From: Chondrosia reniformis
Lineage: Eukaryota; Porifera; Demospongiae; Chondrillida; Chondrillidae
Assembly (NCBI GenBank): GCA_947172415.1
Contig: OX359195.1
Span: 1,054,001-1,118,000, forward strand
Length of the DNA stretch: 64,000 nucleotides
Direction: 5' to 3'
Shown: positions 1 to 11,000 of the stretch, one piece after another
Layout: each line of letters opens with the position of its first letter
Position numbering within the stretch: position 1 is the first letter of the stretch
Made by a program: the position numbers and the translations under genes
The notes under the pieces: model-generated
Seen by the model: the letters and a program-made list of their open reading frames with translations, nothing else
The model's database searches: none
What the model was told of the DNA's origin: nothing

Positions 1-340
1 AAAGACATATCTCAACATTCACACTTAACACTGCACACAAGTGTCATACAGTGAGATCTCATGTGACCAGCAACCAACCACATGTAGTGATAACAGCTGA
101 TTATAGAGTTGTCCCATAGCTGCATTCACTGGTTTGTGTCACATACATGATACACTATATAGCTGGATAGAATATGAACACATGTTTCTCGAATAAATAT
201 AAAGTGACCACTGACCAAATACAATATTCACTATTAATAGACTAAATGTCCATAAAGATTCACTTTTCTCAACTATAATATTAGCTGTTCTGTATAGAGG
301 TTTTACTGTTCTTTACACTTGTATGTATTCCACAACTCAC

Positions 341-3300
341 ATTGACACTAGCATCAATATCACCACCTATCCATTCACATTGTCTCATCTCCATGGTAAC
401 CAATTGTGACAGGTTGTCAAGTAAGACCTTTAAGTCTTCATGTGTAAAGTTGACACTCTTCAGACTAAGAGATTTCAACTGACAACAGGTAACTACTGAG
501 CTCATTATCTCACTTGCCTTCATCTTCTGATTAAGAACTACATAGTAACATAAAAAGGATATAGTTTGTGGTATCATTTCAAGTTAGCAACCTCACAACT
601 GATGACTTGTGCAGTGAATGACAACACAAGTGACTCAGACTTGTGCAGTATGTACACACACTAGTGACTGTCACATGTGACTATATTTAGATGTACACTT
701 TCAATGATATTCACACAAACTAACAAGAAGATATTACATTCCATTGACATACACAGTTGACATGACTCACAACGTATCACAAGGTGTTCAAGTCTCTTTG
801 AATGAAATGAAACAATGTCAGACATCACTGAAATGAAATGTTCTCTCACTTCAGGTTCAGGTTCCTGTACATGCAGATGTAAAACGTATATTAAACAGTA
901 CAGTATATTACATACATACATATATAAGTTTAAATGTACTTTATATAAGTTTGGTAAACATTTAGAACACAATGAAAGACTACACTTCTGGGTTGGACTG
1001 CAAACATACCCATTTATCCTCTTGTAGGGTCAGTTTATTTAGTGAACTTTGCACCTTTAGAAAGTCTTGAAGTACAACAGATATTAGCTGTCCCATTGAG
1101 GAATCTATAGAAGGAAAGTGATGAGTGTCATCAGTCAAGTTGAATATTCACACTTCAAAGATAATCACAAGATTAAGGTATTAGGAGTAATCAATACACA
1201 CTGTACTGGATCTATTAATTTATAACTTCTTCTATATATGGCATGTCTACAGTCTACAAAGGTGTTTTATTAACACAATATCAACTCACCTGTAATTGTG
1301 ACTTCTTCCAAATAAGTCACTTTTTCAGATATTTGCTGAATAAAGGAATCAGTATGTTTTGTATCATAAAAAAGCCAAAAAATCTCAACTGGGTTCCTAA
1401 CTGACAGTCGTTTGATGTGTCTGCTGATGGTCATCAGGTAAGCTAAACTGTTGAGCTGTTGGGAACTGAGATTGCTAATATCAGCATCACTGCAATACAC
1501 CATCAACCTTTGACACAGCTCTTCATTTCTGCTCTCTGCTACAACTGTACCAATCTCAGTGAAAGGGGTTCCTCTAGAAAACCTTTGATCATTGGTAAAC
1601 TCAAGAGGCTCAAACAAGAGGTCTCTCACAGCATCATTCTCTAGTCCTCCAATGCCGCTGAAGAAAAGGAATGGCATCTCGTAGTTGGAGTCTGATAAGA
1701 CAAACTCTCCTCTCTTGTTGTACCCAAGAACAAGTCTCTCTTTCCAGAACTTTCCCTGTTCCTCGGCAGGTAACTGCTTGACTGCACAAGCTGCAAGAAA
1801 TTCTTGAACTGTTCTGTGAAGAAAGTGGTACGATCCAGTGACTCCACCAAAGGCACTTCGATAAGAGATGCAGTTCATTAGACCAAAATAATCATCTTCT
1901 GTCAGCTTCAGATTGTGGAAAATGATGTCATCTTTCTTCACACCATCCAAGGCAAGTTGACTCAGTTTGGTCAAACGGGGACAGAGTCGCAGGACATCCT
2001 CAAGACTGCCAATTTCCATTTTCACTCCATTCTTCTCAAAGTGTCGCTTCACAGTGAGGCAGATGATGCTTTTAAATAGATCACTGATTGTATCGGGAGG
2101 GGCATCAAGGACATCATTGACATAACATGTCATCAGCAGGATCAGAGGGATGAAGCACATGGCTTTGATTCGAGGCATGGTAGAGTTCAGCCTTGCTAGT
2201 AAAGCATCAGCTACAGAACTAGATGACTCTCCGTAGTACTTTCTAATGAACTGCTCAATCTCTTCCTCTTCAAATCCACTCACCTCGATGCGTCTTTCTA
2301 TTTTGTCGTGTAGAGGGGCTGATGCTCGTGGTCGGGATGTGATGATGAAGGATGACTGGGGGAGGGTCTTGCCATTTAGAATGTCTGCAACCAGAGATAT
2401 CTCCTGTAGCTCTTCAGGGAATTCATCATAGCCATCCATGATGAACAGTGTGTTCTTTCCCTTGTTGGCTGTGATGTACCGACTCAAAATGGACACATCT
2501 TCTTCATCAAGACTTGCCCCAACATCACTGGTACAGCTACGAACTAGGTCCTCTACACTCAGTGTGGTATTGGAAGGAAGACCTCGGAGTACTACGCGAA
2601 TGACTAGCTTGTATTCACTGGCAAATGTACCCTCAGCAAACTTGTAGCACAGCTGTTTGGTCAGAGTAGACTTGCCTATACCAGGCTCTCCTTCTAGCAG
2701 GATGCGTTTCCTTGGAGGTCGCACAGGTTCGTACTCCAAGATCTCCTGAAGGCCGATTGGTCCTCCCTTGAAAGGTTCCCTTCTGTGTGGTGTGGAAGAG
2801 GCAAGTTTCACAGCTGCAGCATCTTTTGCTCTTCTTGGTTTGAGATCAGAGGGATTGACCAAGTGAAGTCTAACAAATCCCATCTCAGCTAGTCTCAGTA
2901 GCCAGTGGTCAGCTATGACGGGACCTCTGCAGAGTGATTTGAGGCTCTGAATGGCTTTCTCCTATAAAGTATTACAGAAATAAAAATGTATGTAATGTAA
3001 ACAAGAAATTCTTCTGTTTTGGTGACAGATAATTACAAGTTACATACATACCATGTGTAATAAACTAATTAACAGGTACATGTAAACGTACAATATCAGA
3101 GATCTGGTTGGTGTCTGTAGTCGTTGGATCTTTGGACTGACTGGTGGATGGACCTACAAACCACATGTAGAAAGAAATTAAAGTGATTGAGACATGTAAA
3201 GCACTAATAAAATATATATTGTGAGATGAGAATGAATGGAGAATACGGTATATTCAGTAAAAAAGTTAACGTTCTACGCCCGTTCAACAGCTACGAGTAC

Positions 3301-6300
3301 GGGCGTAGAACGGCAACGAGTACGGGAGTAGAACGGCAACGAGTATGGGCGTAGAACGGCTACGGGTGCGGTAACGAGTGTACGTACGTACTATATGGTT
3401 ACGGCTACAGTTACGGGCGTACTACGGCTACGGCTATGGGCGTACTACGGCTACGGCTACGGGCGTACTACGGCTACGGCTACGGGCGTACTACGGCTAC
3501 GGCTACGGGCGTACTACAGCTAGGGCTACGGGCGTGCGTGCGGGCGTAGAACGTTAACTTTTTTACTGAATATACCGTACTTGTGGTTTATGATATTTTT
3601 GGCATGGATAATAGAAATAATAAATCTTTCTAAAGATTGTAATTTGTACGTACATTAATTGTATACATCATCGATATATACGTAACACTACAAGACTAGT
3701 TAATAAATGTGGTTCACAACGAAGATAGTAATTTGATATATAAATGACCACACCCACACCTACATCCTCACCTTGTAGAAACTGGTCAATCAGTTGAGCT
3801 AGTTCCTGATGTCCGTCATGTGTAGTGTCATCCTTCAGTGCTGCAGAGAGAGCTCCAAGTTTCCTTGTAGAAGGGTCTCCATCCAAGAGACTGTACAGGA
3901 ACCTGTTAGCATCCTCCAACTGGGGACAAGCTTGAAGTCTCTGGAACTCTCCAACTGAAATGACATTAGCTGCTCTCAGAGAAGCACCAACTCTTTTGAA
4001 ATCACATCTCCCAAGAAATGAATGGACAGTCTCACTGAGGAACTCTCTAACAACACCTACATACATTCATTGGTAAATAAATAAATATATTCATTGACCA
4101 GAACCTGAACATTTTAATAAGTTATACAACTGTTTGACTCTTGCTAATGTACTACTAAACCCCATCAGCTTCCTAAGTGCTCTCTCTGTGCTTTACTCTG
4201 GTTGGACTTGGGCTTGTGTTCCACCCTGTGTTCCAACAGAAGACAACGCTATCGGGTCTACTCACAAGAGTGAAGGGACAGCAGAAGCACATGGACAAGG
4301 GTGTGGTGTACCAGATTGCTTGTTCACAGTATGATGAGGTTTACATCGGTGAAACATCGGTGAAACAGGACGACCTTTGAAGAGCAGGATCAGTAAACAC
4401 AAAAGAGCAGTGGCCACGGGTGATGTACGAAACGCCAACACTGTCCATTGGACGAAGACAAGCCACAGCATGGACTGGGGGTCAGCACACGTGGTGGACA
4501 GGTCAAATTGGTGGAGGGAGAGGAAGATCAAAGAGAGTGTGTACATAAGGACCAGGAAGACGTACAATCTGGATTCAGGGTCTTCTCTAAGCCCAGTGTG
4601 GAACTCCCTGATTGGTCATCGACAGGTGTAACGTGATGTATGATTGGTTCACATTGTGTACTATTGTACTGTACTGTATTGTACTGTGTACTATTCTATT
4701 CACTTCCTACGTTGCATTAAAGTGATCTATACGTGATTTGTTGGCGTGCTTGATCGTCCAAAGAAAGCGTTCTACTATTAATTTCAGCATGTTGAATAAC
4801 TTCCATTACACCCTCTCTCTATTCTCTGAGCATTTTAGAGAATACTGCCTAGGTATATACGTAGGAATACTGCCTGGTGTTAATGCCTTTTGGATAGTCA
4901 AAAACTCACTAGAAGTCCTAGATAGTCTTAGGTCTTCACATGCACTGTAAAAAGGTGGTTGGCATAACCCGCCATAGTGCTGGTGCTGGCTTCCCACTAC
5001 TGCTAAATTACCACTGCATGGTATAATAGTGTGTTTAGGCTATATACATGCACTCAAAATAATGGTGTTGCAGAGGTGTGTCCTTTTTAAGCACATTAAG
5101 TAAGAGTGAAAAAAGAATGTAAACACCCTATATAGTTTTAACAGTTCCCTCTCTTGCTATATCAGATTTTGAAGAGAATGTGCTTGCTGCATATAGGTGC
5201 ATGAGCTTTTTACACAAATTATTGCGTTGCTGAATAAGGTTGTGTGCAATTTGATTAATGTTATTAGTATAGTTATAGAATTACATAATTATATTAACGT
5301 AAGATATAAAGTTCCACCGATGGACCTTCAAAACTATTAATATTGCATTATATAGTTCCACTGATTGGGGCAATCAGGGTGGAGGTACAACTGGCTGTCT
5401 AGAATATTCTTTCTCTGCCTCTCGTAAAGAAAGTAATGGTATTAGATTACTCGTGTTAATCACTCACTTCCAGCTTGCTCCTCATCTAAACGACGTGTCC
5501 TGTCCTGATGTGTCACTGCAGTTTGACTGACTTGTGGTTCTGTCTGGTCTGCAGTTTGACTGACTAGAGGTTCTGTCTGGTCTGCAGTTTGACTGACTTG
5601 TGGTTCTGTCTGGTCTGCAGTTTGACTGGCTAGAGGTTCTGTCTGGTCTGCAGTTTGACTGACTTGTGGTTCTGTCTGGTCTGCAGTTTGACTGACTTGT
5701 GGTTCTGTCTGGTCTGCAGTTTGACTGGCTTGTGGTTCTGTCTGGTCTGCAGTTTGACTGGCTAGAGGTTCTGTCTGGTCTGCAGTTTGACTGACTTGTG
5801 GTTTTGTCTGGTCTGCAGTTTGACTGACTTGTGGTTCTGTTTGGTCTGCAGTTTGACTGACTTGTGGTTCTGTTTGGTCTGCAGTTTGACTGGCTTGTGG
5901 ATCTGTTTGGGATAACTCTGATGACTCACATTCTCCTAATAAAGAAAAGTAAAGTTCTCCTTTTTACATTCTCAAATAAATATGGTGGTTAGATAGTCGT
6001 CTGGCCTATGGAGAACCAACTCAGTATATAAGATCTATATAGTGGAACTAGCTCTGTTCATTCTGCATGTTTATCACTATATGTGGAACTATATATGTAC
6101 GTAGTTCTACGTACTGACACTACAGTGGTTAAATTGGTAAAACTGACATTCACACTCACATTCACATTGAAAGTTTAGTTCCATAACTATTATATATACA
6201 TGAAGGAATGAACTGTACCAGTTTGTATGCAAACAGTAAAGCCATAGTATTAAGAGGTTATCATTGTCAGTTATATTATCTGGTTTGATCAATCAGTAGT

Positions 6301-6592
6301 CGAACAACAATCCACAGTCAACAGAAATGACTAGAATGTACTTAATTTAACTATCCTTAGCCTCTTGATGTAGAAAAGCGGTGCATGGATTAGATTACAG
6401 GTTGGAGACACAAGTGACTAGAATATTCTTTATGTTTCCTTAGCTCTCTAGCTCGATAGGAAAGAAATGGTTTAGTGTACTTAGGTAATCGCTCACTTTC
6501 AGCTTGCTCCTCTTCTAAACGATGTGTCCTGTCCTGACGTGTCACTGGTGAAGCAGTTCGACGACGCACAAACTCTAGCACATTTCCCATAA
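341..6592 (-). CDS. NLR-A: CARD-NACHT-LRR receptor, 3' end off window
   Basis: Predicted cytoplasmic innate sensor. Coding exons, in transcript order: 6592-6497, 5935-5468, 4056-3772, 3153-3092, 2961-1290, 1104-1010, 864-771, 537-341; all borders are GT/AG and all phases agree. The first exon begins MGNVLEFVRRR and is charged, replacing the CARD1 exon of NLR-B and NLR-C. The second exon holds twelve 11-residue TEPQVSQTADQ-type repeats. The 4056-3772 exon is a CARD-like death fold (REFLSETV...NVISVGEFQRL). The large exon is the NACHT ATPase: Walker A GEPGIGKST, Walker B LFIMDGYDEFPEE, sensor-like FIITSRPRA, then winged-helix-like sequence. The last three exons encode LRR-like repeats (LKSLSLKSVNF, LVTMEM). 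A noncoding exon probably ends at 7123 (donor gtgact). Later LRR exons must lie left of base 1. The CARD label is by pattern; a DED-like fold is the alternative. Confidence 0.82.
1290..2961 (-). CDS. NACHT exon of NLR-A
   Basis: Single 1,672-base exon, open throughout, acceptor tttatag and donor gtgagt. It starts EKAIQSLKSLCRGPV, a helical linker. The P-loop GEPGIGKSTLTKQL lies about 85 residues in, followed by an STAND-type hhhhDGYDE Walker B and an arginine-containing SRPRA sensor. The helical C-terminal part has HFLHRTVQEFLAA, the motif found at the end of the winged helix in animal NACHT proteins. It is the best-conserved exon between the three NLR copies. Confidence 0.92.
3246..3577. mobile_element. 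MITE with 37-bp perfect inverted ends, NLR-A intron
   Basis: The 37 bases 3246-3282 are the exact reverse complement of 3541-3577 (outer end CGGTATATTCAG). The element is flanked by TA on both sides, the target duplication of Tc1/mariner and pogo relatives. NLR-B has the empty site at about 39019 (gaatgaa then tacttgtgg). The interior is a GC-rich minisatellite of 'ggctacggctacgggcgtac' type units and has no coding capacity. Non-autonomous DNA transposon, inserted after the NLR copies separated or lost from the sister copy. Confidence 0.88.
3284..3540. repeat. GC-rich minisatellite inside the MITE
   Basis: Tandem variants of cgtagaacggcaacgagtac on the left give way to ggctacggctacgggcgta units on the right. 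The composition (rich in CpG and GTAC) contrasts sharply with the AT-rich surroundings. The units echo the inner end of the terminal repeat (gttctacgcccg), so the array probably grew from the element's own subterminal sequence. Confidence 0.8.
4140..4700 (+). mobile_element. Penelope-like retroelement fragment (GIY-YIG end)
   Basis: Plus-strand translation gives GVVYQIACSQYDEVYIGET and then KSRISKHKRAV and NWWRERKIKESVYIR, the pattern of the C-terminal GIY-YIG endonuclease of Penelope-like elements. No reverse transcriptase is visible, so this is a 5'-truncated, broken 3' end. It lies antisense in the intron between the repeat exon and the CARD exon of NLR-A. Sequence shared with NLR-C (acaactgtttgact) stops at about 4139, which marks the left junction. 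The right edge is uncertain, near the tgtactgtattgtactg tract at 4665-4695. Confidence 0.72.
4700..5394. other. NLR-A intron, unassigned AT-rich DNA
   Basis: No counterpart in NLR-B or NLR-C, which join the CARD2 exon to the repeat exon through less than 100 bases. I see no coding exon. It was probably brought in together with the Penelope-like fragment. Confidence 0.5.
5395..5520. repeat. Local duplicate of NLR-A first coding exon 3' end
   Basis: 5395-5520 resembles 6415-6545 (shared ctagaatattcttt, then cactca/gctcac, then cagcttgctcctc and gtgtcctgtcctga). The copied part holds the donor and the end of the exon coding VTRQDRTHRLEEEQAES. Here it reads VTHQDRTRRLDEEQAGS and now forms the end of the repeat exon. 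It supplies the donor gtgagt in place of the repeat-derived donor used in NLR-B and NLR-C. Confidence 0.7.
5513..5915 (-). repeat. 33-bp coding minisatellite, 12 units, NLR-A
   Basis: The unit gcagtttgactgacttgtgg plus ttctgtctggtct is repeated about twelve times, encoding TEPQVSQTADQ on the minus strand. NLR-B has about five units (39502-39690) and NLR-C about six (59116-59310). The length is a multiple of three, so changes in number keep frame. The Gln/Thr/Ser-rich product should be a flexible linker in front of the CARD2 domain. Confidence 0.85.
5936..6496. other. NLR-A intron between first coding exon and repeat exon
   Basis: Partly alignable with NLR-B and NLR-C introns (ggagaaccaactcagtatat at about 6010). 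It lacks the 51-base exon (EDSVPPSKKSKYNKCSDG type) that both sister genes carry here. I see no gene. Confidence 0.5.
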
Positions 6593-7122
6593 CTATAGCA
6601 TAAAGAAGTGAGAACACGAGTAAAGTAGATAAAGATCAGGTTATCGTTACCACGCTCTACTGAGTAGCACTCCATTCACAAACATTACTTATTTCCAAGC
6701 TTGTCTCAGATTAGAACAGTTTGTCAAATATACATTTAGAGATCGAGAGATCGGCTGGTATACATGTATGAATGGAACGGTTAGCTACTATTCCACTTAC
6801 AAGCAGGACTATCTATTAAGCTTTGAAACCAATTGTTAACTGTTGAATGGAATAACAGTTGGAAATGGGTCTAGGTTCAGTCTGGTTTCTACAGTCAAAA
6901 TGGCTACCTGATTGGACTAGAAGGTACTTTATTCAACTAACCTCCAACTCAACCAAAACGAGGTCTCGTCCTTGCAACCAGAGACACGTCAACGTTTAGT
7001 TCAGGATATAAGAAGATAATATCTTATATAGAGTGTCAAGTCAGAGACCTCATTCGACGATCATACGTACATACAGTCTACAGGCGGAAGGGCGTAGGCC
7101 TATTTGCGGAGGGCGTAGTCAC
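6593..7122. other. NLR-A first intron
   Basis: Contains the block tcaactcaaccaaaacgag-gtctcgtccttg (6949-6978), also present upstream of NLR-B and NLR-C. The CARD1 exon of the sister genes is absent here. No other feature seen. Confidence 0.45.
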
Positions 7123-7345
7123 GGGGGATTCCCCTCGGCTGACCTCAAAGCGCAGATGAGTACGTGGAGGTAGGAACAGACGTAAACACCAGCAACTGGA
7201 CCATTAGTTGAGAGTTTCCTAAAGTTCACAGACGAAGTTGGCGCTAGTGTTTGGTTTCGGGTCTTCTTCACTGAGAGCGGGATAATGCTGAAGAAGATAT
7301 GCCTCAACAGTTAGCTACTCGCATTATTTACATATGTCACGTGAC
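7123..7345 (-). promoter_or_regulatory. NLR-A promoter and first exon with CACGTG palindrome
   Basis: gtcacgtgac at 7336-7345 is a perfect palindrome of the E-box class bound by USF/MITF/Myc-type bHLH factors. The same palindrome, followed by acttg, gagcagt and gaacca, occurs upstream of NLR-B and NLR-C. About 210 bases downstream on the minus strand lies gaggtcagccgaggggaatc then ccc and a donor-like GT, shared by all three genes, which I read as the end of a noncoding first exon. The start site itself is not visible. Confidence 0.6.
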
Positions 7346-7642
7346 TTGGAGCAGTAGTGGCTGGTCTGAACCAAGTATACATTGTGCACGAGTTCTCTTC
7401 TCCACAATTATTTCTTTCTTTCTGTAATGTATAATATTATACGCTCTATGTAGACATATTACATATGGGTTGGTATACTTGTGTAGCGAAAACGGTACAA
7501 GCCTATTATATATTTATCAAACTTTTTTCCTATAGCATATTGCTACCAAACAGATTTAATAATCATTTATACTATTCCATAATAAGCCATAATAAGGTAG
7601 ATAGACGTGTCTTGTGTGTATACTTATATACTGTATTAATCT

Positions 7643-7881
7643 TTAAGGGTTGATGATAAATGTGGAAATGAGCTGGGTCTTGAGTATCGGCTTGTTCTGA
7701 TAAGAGAATCACTACTAATTAGTGAATAAAGATTACAACTATTTTGTAGTTAGTATAAGAGGGGAAACATGAAGGAAGTATTACTATGACAATTGTAGCT
7801 TACCTTGTCCATGTAAGTGAAAAGTATATCCACTTTATTCTTCAAAGAGCCAGTTACTAGGCAACCGTTGACGTGAAGCTT
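7643..7881 (-). pseudogene. Two exon-like blocks of an unknown minus-strand gene
   Basis: The 7881-7804 block (78 bases, acceptor cactttcag, donor gtaagc) encodes KLHVNGCLVTGSLKN then KVDILFTYMDK. The 7696-7643 block (acceptor cttatcag) continues in phase with NKPILKTQLISTFIINP and a stop. The 42480-42403 copy keeps the first block with two synonymous changes and one Val/Ile change, but its second block has lost the stop. I do not recognise the family. Upstream exons are not identified; they would have to lie antisense in FNBP4. It could be the relic end of a third gene caught in the duplicated unit. Confidence 0.35.
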
Positions 7882-8091
7882 CTGAAAGTGTGTCATTAAA
7901 ATCATCATTTTTCTTATCACCTAAGACTGTTAAGTATGTGTGTACTGGAGGGGAATGACTCTGTATAGAGCAGAATTATCTATTCAAGCACCAATGCTCG
8001 CTGCTACTTCTCTGAAGTGGAGCAGTAGTTGCTCTTTGATATTTTAATTGTTTTTAAAGCAATTTTTCTCTTGTATGTATCTCAACTATAG

Positions 8092-11000
8092 AATCGGCTG
8101 TAGGAGGAAAATGGCAAAAACTTGAAAGCCATCCTGCCAACCCACTTCTAGGAATGATGAGTTGTTACCATAGCGACGAGGAAGGGGAAGCTGTTCAAGA
8201 AGAGGTCAGTAATAGAGTGGGCGTGTCCAACAGTGATCCCTCAAATGATACGAAAGAAAAGTTGGTTGGAAAAACATTAACCTCAATGGACACACAAATG
8301 GAAGACTTTTTGAAGGTACTGCATTATACTCTAGTGTTGTTTGTACTCATAGCAATATATACAGTGGAATCTCATTATAGTGAAGCTAAACGGGGAACCA
8401 ATTAAGTTCTTTATATTGAATATTCACTATTATTGAATGAATATAATAGTATACAACTTTTACTGGGGCTAGCAACCTACTTCACTGTACTGAGATATTC
8501 ACTATAAGCGATTTCGTTATTATGAGATTCTACTGTATACAAACAATGATTTTGCATTTTATATTTGCAAATAGTTACAAGTATGTTATTAAATACCAGA
8601 AATATTGGCGGAAGAATATTTTAGACAGATTTAAATATTGGTGGTTTTAAATTTGGTGGTTACCAACGTTACAATGGATAACGTCACTATGATGCAATAA
8701 TATTGGTGAATCATAATTTGGCGATTCGTGTGAAAATCATCAAATTGTTAAAATAAATTCCGCCTATATTTCTGGCTATATGGTATACGTACGTATACAT
8801 ACAATATATAGGATATGTTTGCAATATATCATGTACCATATTCTATAGTCTGGGACATTTATATTAGTAAAGTTATTCTATATTTTACGTATTCATCCAG
8901 ATTCTGACACTTTTAATACTTTCTCTATTTGTTTATTGAATTAACTCTAAAATGATAAATGCTAAAATTCTGTTAACCAAGCTTTCGCAATCACTTTGTA
9001 AATTTGTTGTTGACGGATTTGATTCATTCGACTAACTATTTACTATTTTACAAGTGTCAAATGTGCAAAGATACGAATATAGTATTATAATATACAGGCT
9101 TATAAAGAATACCAATTATTTAGACATGTAGTAAGCAATTAAGAGCTATATAATCCATTACTATAATGTTATTGTTTAATCTGTTTCATAAGGTGTATAA
9201 TTAATTGGTATATACGTACATGATTTATTGAACATGAAAAATCTAATACACCATTTTCCTACATTCTATTTATACTCTGTAAAAAAGCCTATAGGGGAAC
9301 TAAACATGGAGAGCTTTGGATGAAGATACAGGAGTCTTTTCTTTTTTTTCTTCTTTTCTTCTATTCATTCTTCTGCTCCACTGGGTCAGACAGCTGTTTC
9401 TGGGAATTCCACCCTTCATCAGTGACCCTGGGAATCTTTGTCTTTTCTTGATCTTGATCATTTAGCATCAGCAACGTATAGATTCAATGGACGTTACGAC
9501 CCGGTGGTCTTCAATCATCAGCAATATGATAAAGAGAGGTTACAAAGCTAATTTAAATGAGTACATTACTCGCAGCAAATACTCCCTACCCTTCATATAT
9601 AATTATAAACATTATGTATACAGTATATAAGTATTGTAGAACCATTTGTATCAATCATCCTTGAGGAAATGTGTGATTCATTTCCTAACTGTACAAAGAT
9701 ACATATATCTTTATATAGCCATGAACTGATGTGAATCATTAGGGTACATCAATTATAGTTTAGCAGCATTCACAAAGATGGGTTTCTTCTTTGAGTTTGT
9801 CTTCCCTCCTCAAAAAAAGAAAATCAATAGCCAATTTTTAATAATAAAATAATAGTAATAGTATTGAACTACGTACGAACTAGTTTGCCCTATTATAATA
9901 TCTTCTGATTCTCTTTGTGATATTCAGAAGAGAAAGCTTGTGAGGTTTATATCAAGTGAGCTTCCTCAAATTGCAAGATTATTTCAGCACGTATTAATGT
10001 AATATGTATACCATGATATACTTCTCACTTGCTTTCTTTACACCCCCAAAGAGCTGTTTCCAGGAATTACTTCACCAATGACCAGTGAGCACTGCAGTTT
10101 TCTGAATAATATTAGCTCATCTAATACATTGTTGATTGAAATCACTAATGTTTAGAAAACAAAAATTGTTGTAGCATGAATTACAAATTAACAAAAGGAA
10201 TTTTAATAAATATATCTTTTAGAACTATTGTTCTTATTGAAAACATGAATAATTACTAGTTGTTACACCTACCAGCCAAGTGACCAAAGTCCTATGTTGG
10301 TTGGTGGACTGAAGTGCTATTAAAAGGCAGCCAGTGATCATGAATCTCCAAGTCATCCAATTTAGAAATATTCTTAAAAACCACAGACACCTGTTTCTCC
10401 TTCATTGGATTCTTATTGTTGTGATAAAATTGGATTGTGTGTTCCTCTCTGAACCTCCCTTTACAGAATTTTAAGTAGTGTTATGTGTTGTGTGACAGCC
10501 AATGGTCATATGTGGATGTAACTGGCAGATGATATAATGAGTAGTAAATATTTGTGTAAATTGTACTGCACTTGTACTCTATTTGAATGACTACAGTGCT
10601 TACATAAGAGGAGGTGCAGGTGGTATTTCTATATCACATGATAAAGTTGTTGTTAATTGTGTATCCATCTGGTCAGATTGTGTAATGGAACTGGTTCTCA
10701 GGAAGTTGTGTAGGGTGCAGTAGCTGTACAGTTCTGTTTACAACTGAGAGAGAAGCTATTAACAAAGATGAGTTAAGAATGATTATAGAGAGGTGATGGA
10801 TTCATCCTACTCTACTTGATTGGAGATAAATGGTGGATTTTTAGAGTTAAATTGATAAGGATTTGATAGCTATGTTGGTGGATTAAAGGTTAACGTCTCC
10901 ATTAATTAATTAAATACATCTCCATTCATCCTACTTTTGTCTTGAGGTGTACCTCAAACTTTCCTCCAAAGCTCTCTTTTCCTCTAGGAGAGAGGTTTGG

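Noticed and set aside
2246-2647. Plus-strand frames opposite the NACHT exon
   Set aside because: They recur at the same place in all three NLRs only because the antisense of the conserved P-loop region is open; no independent support.
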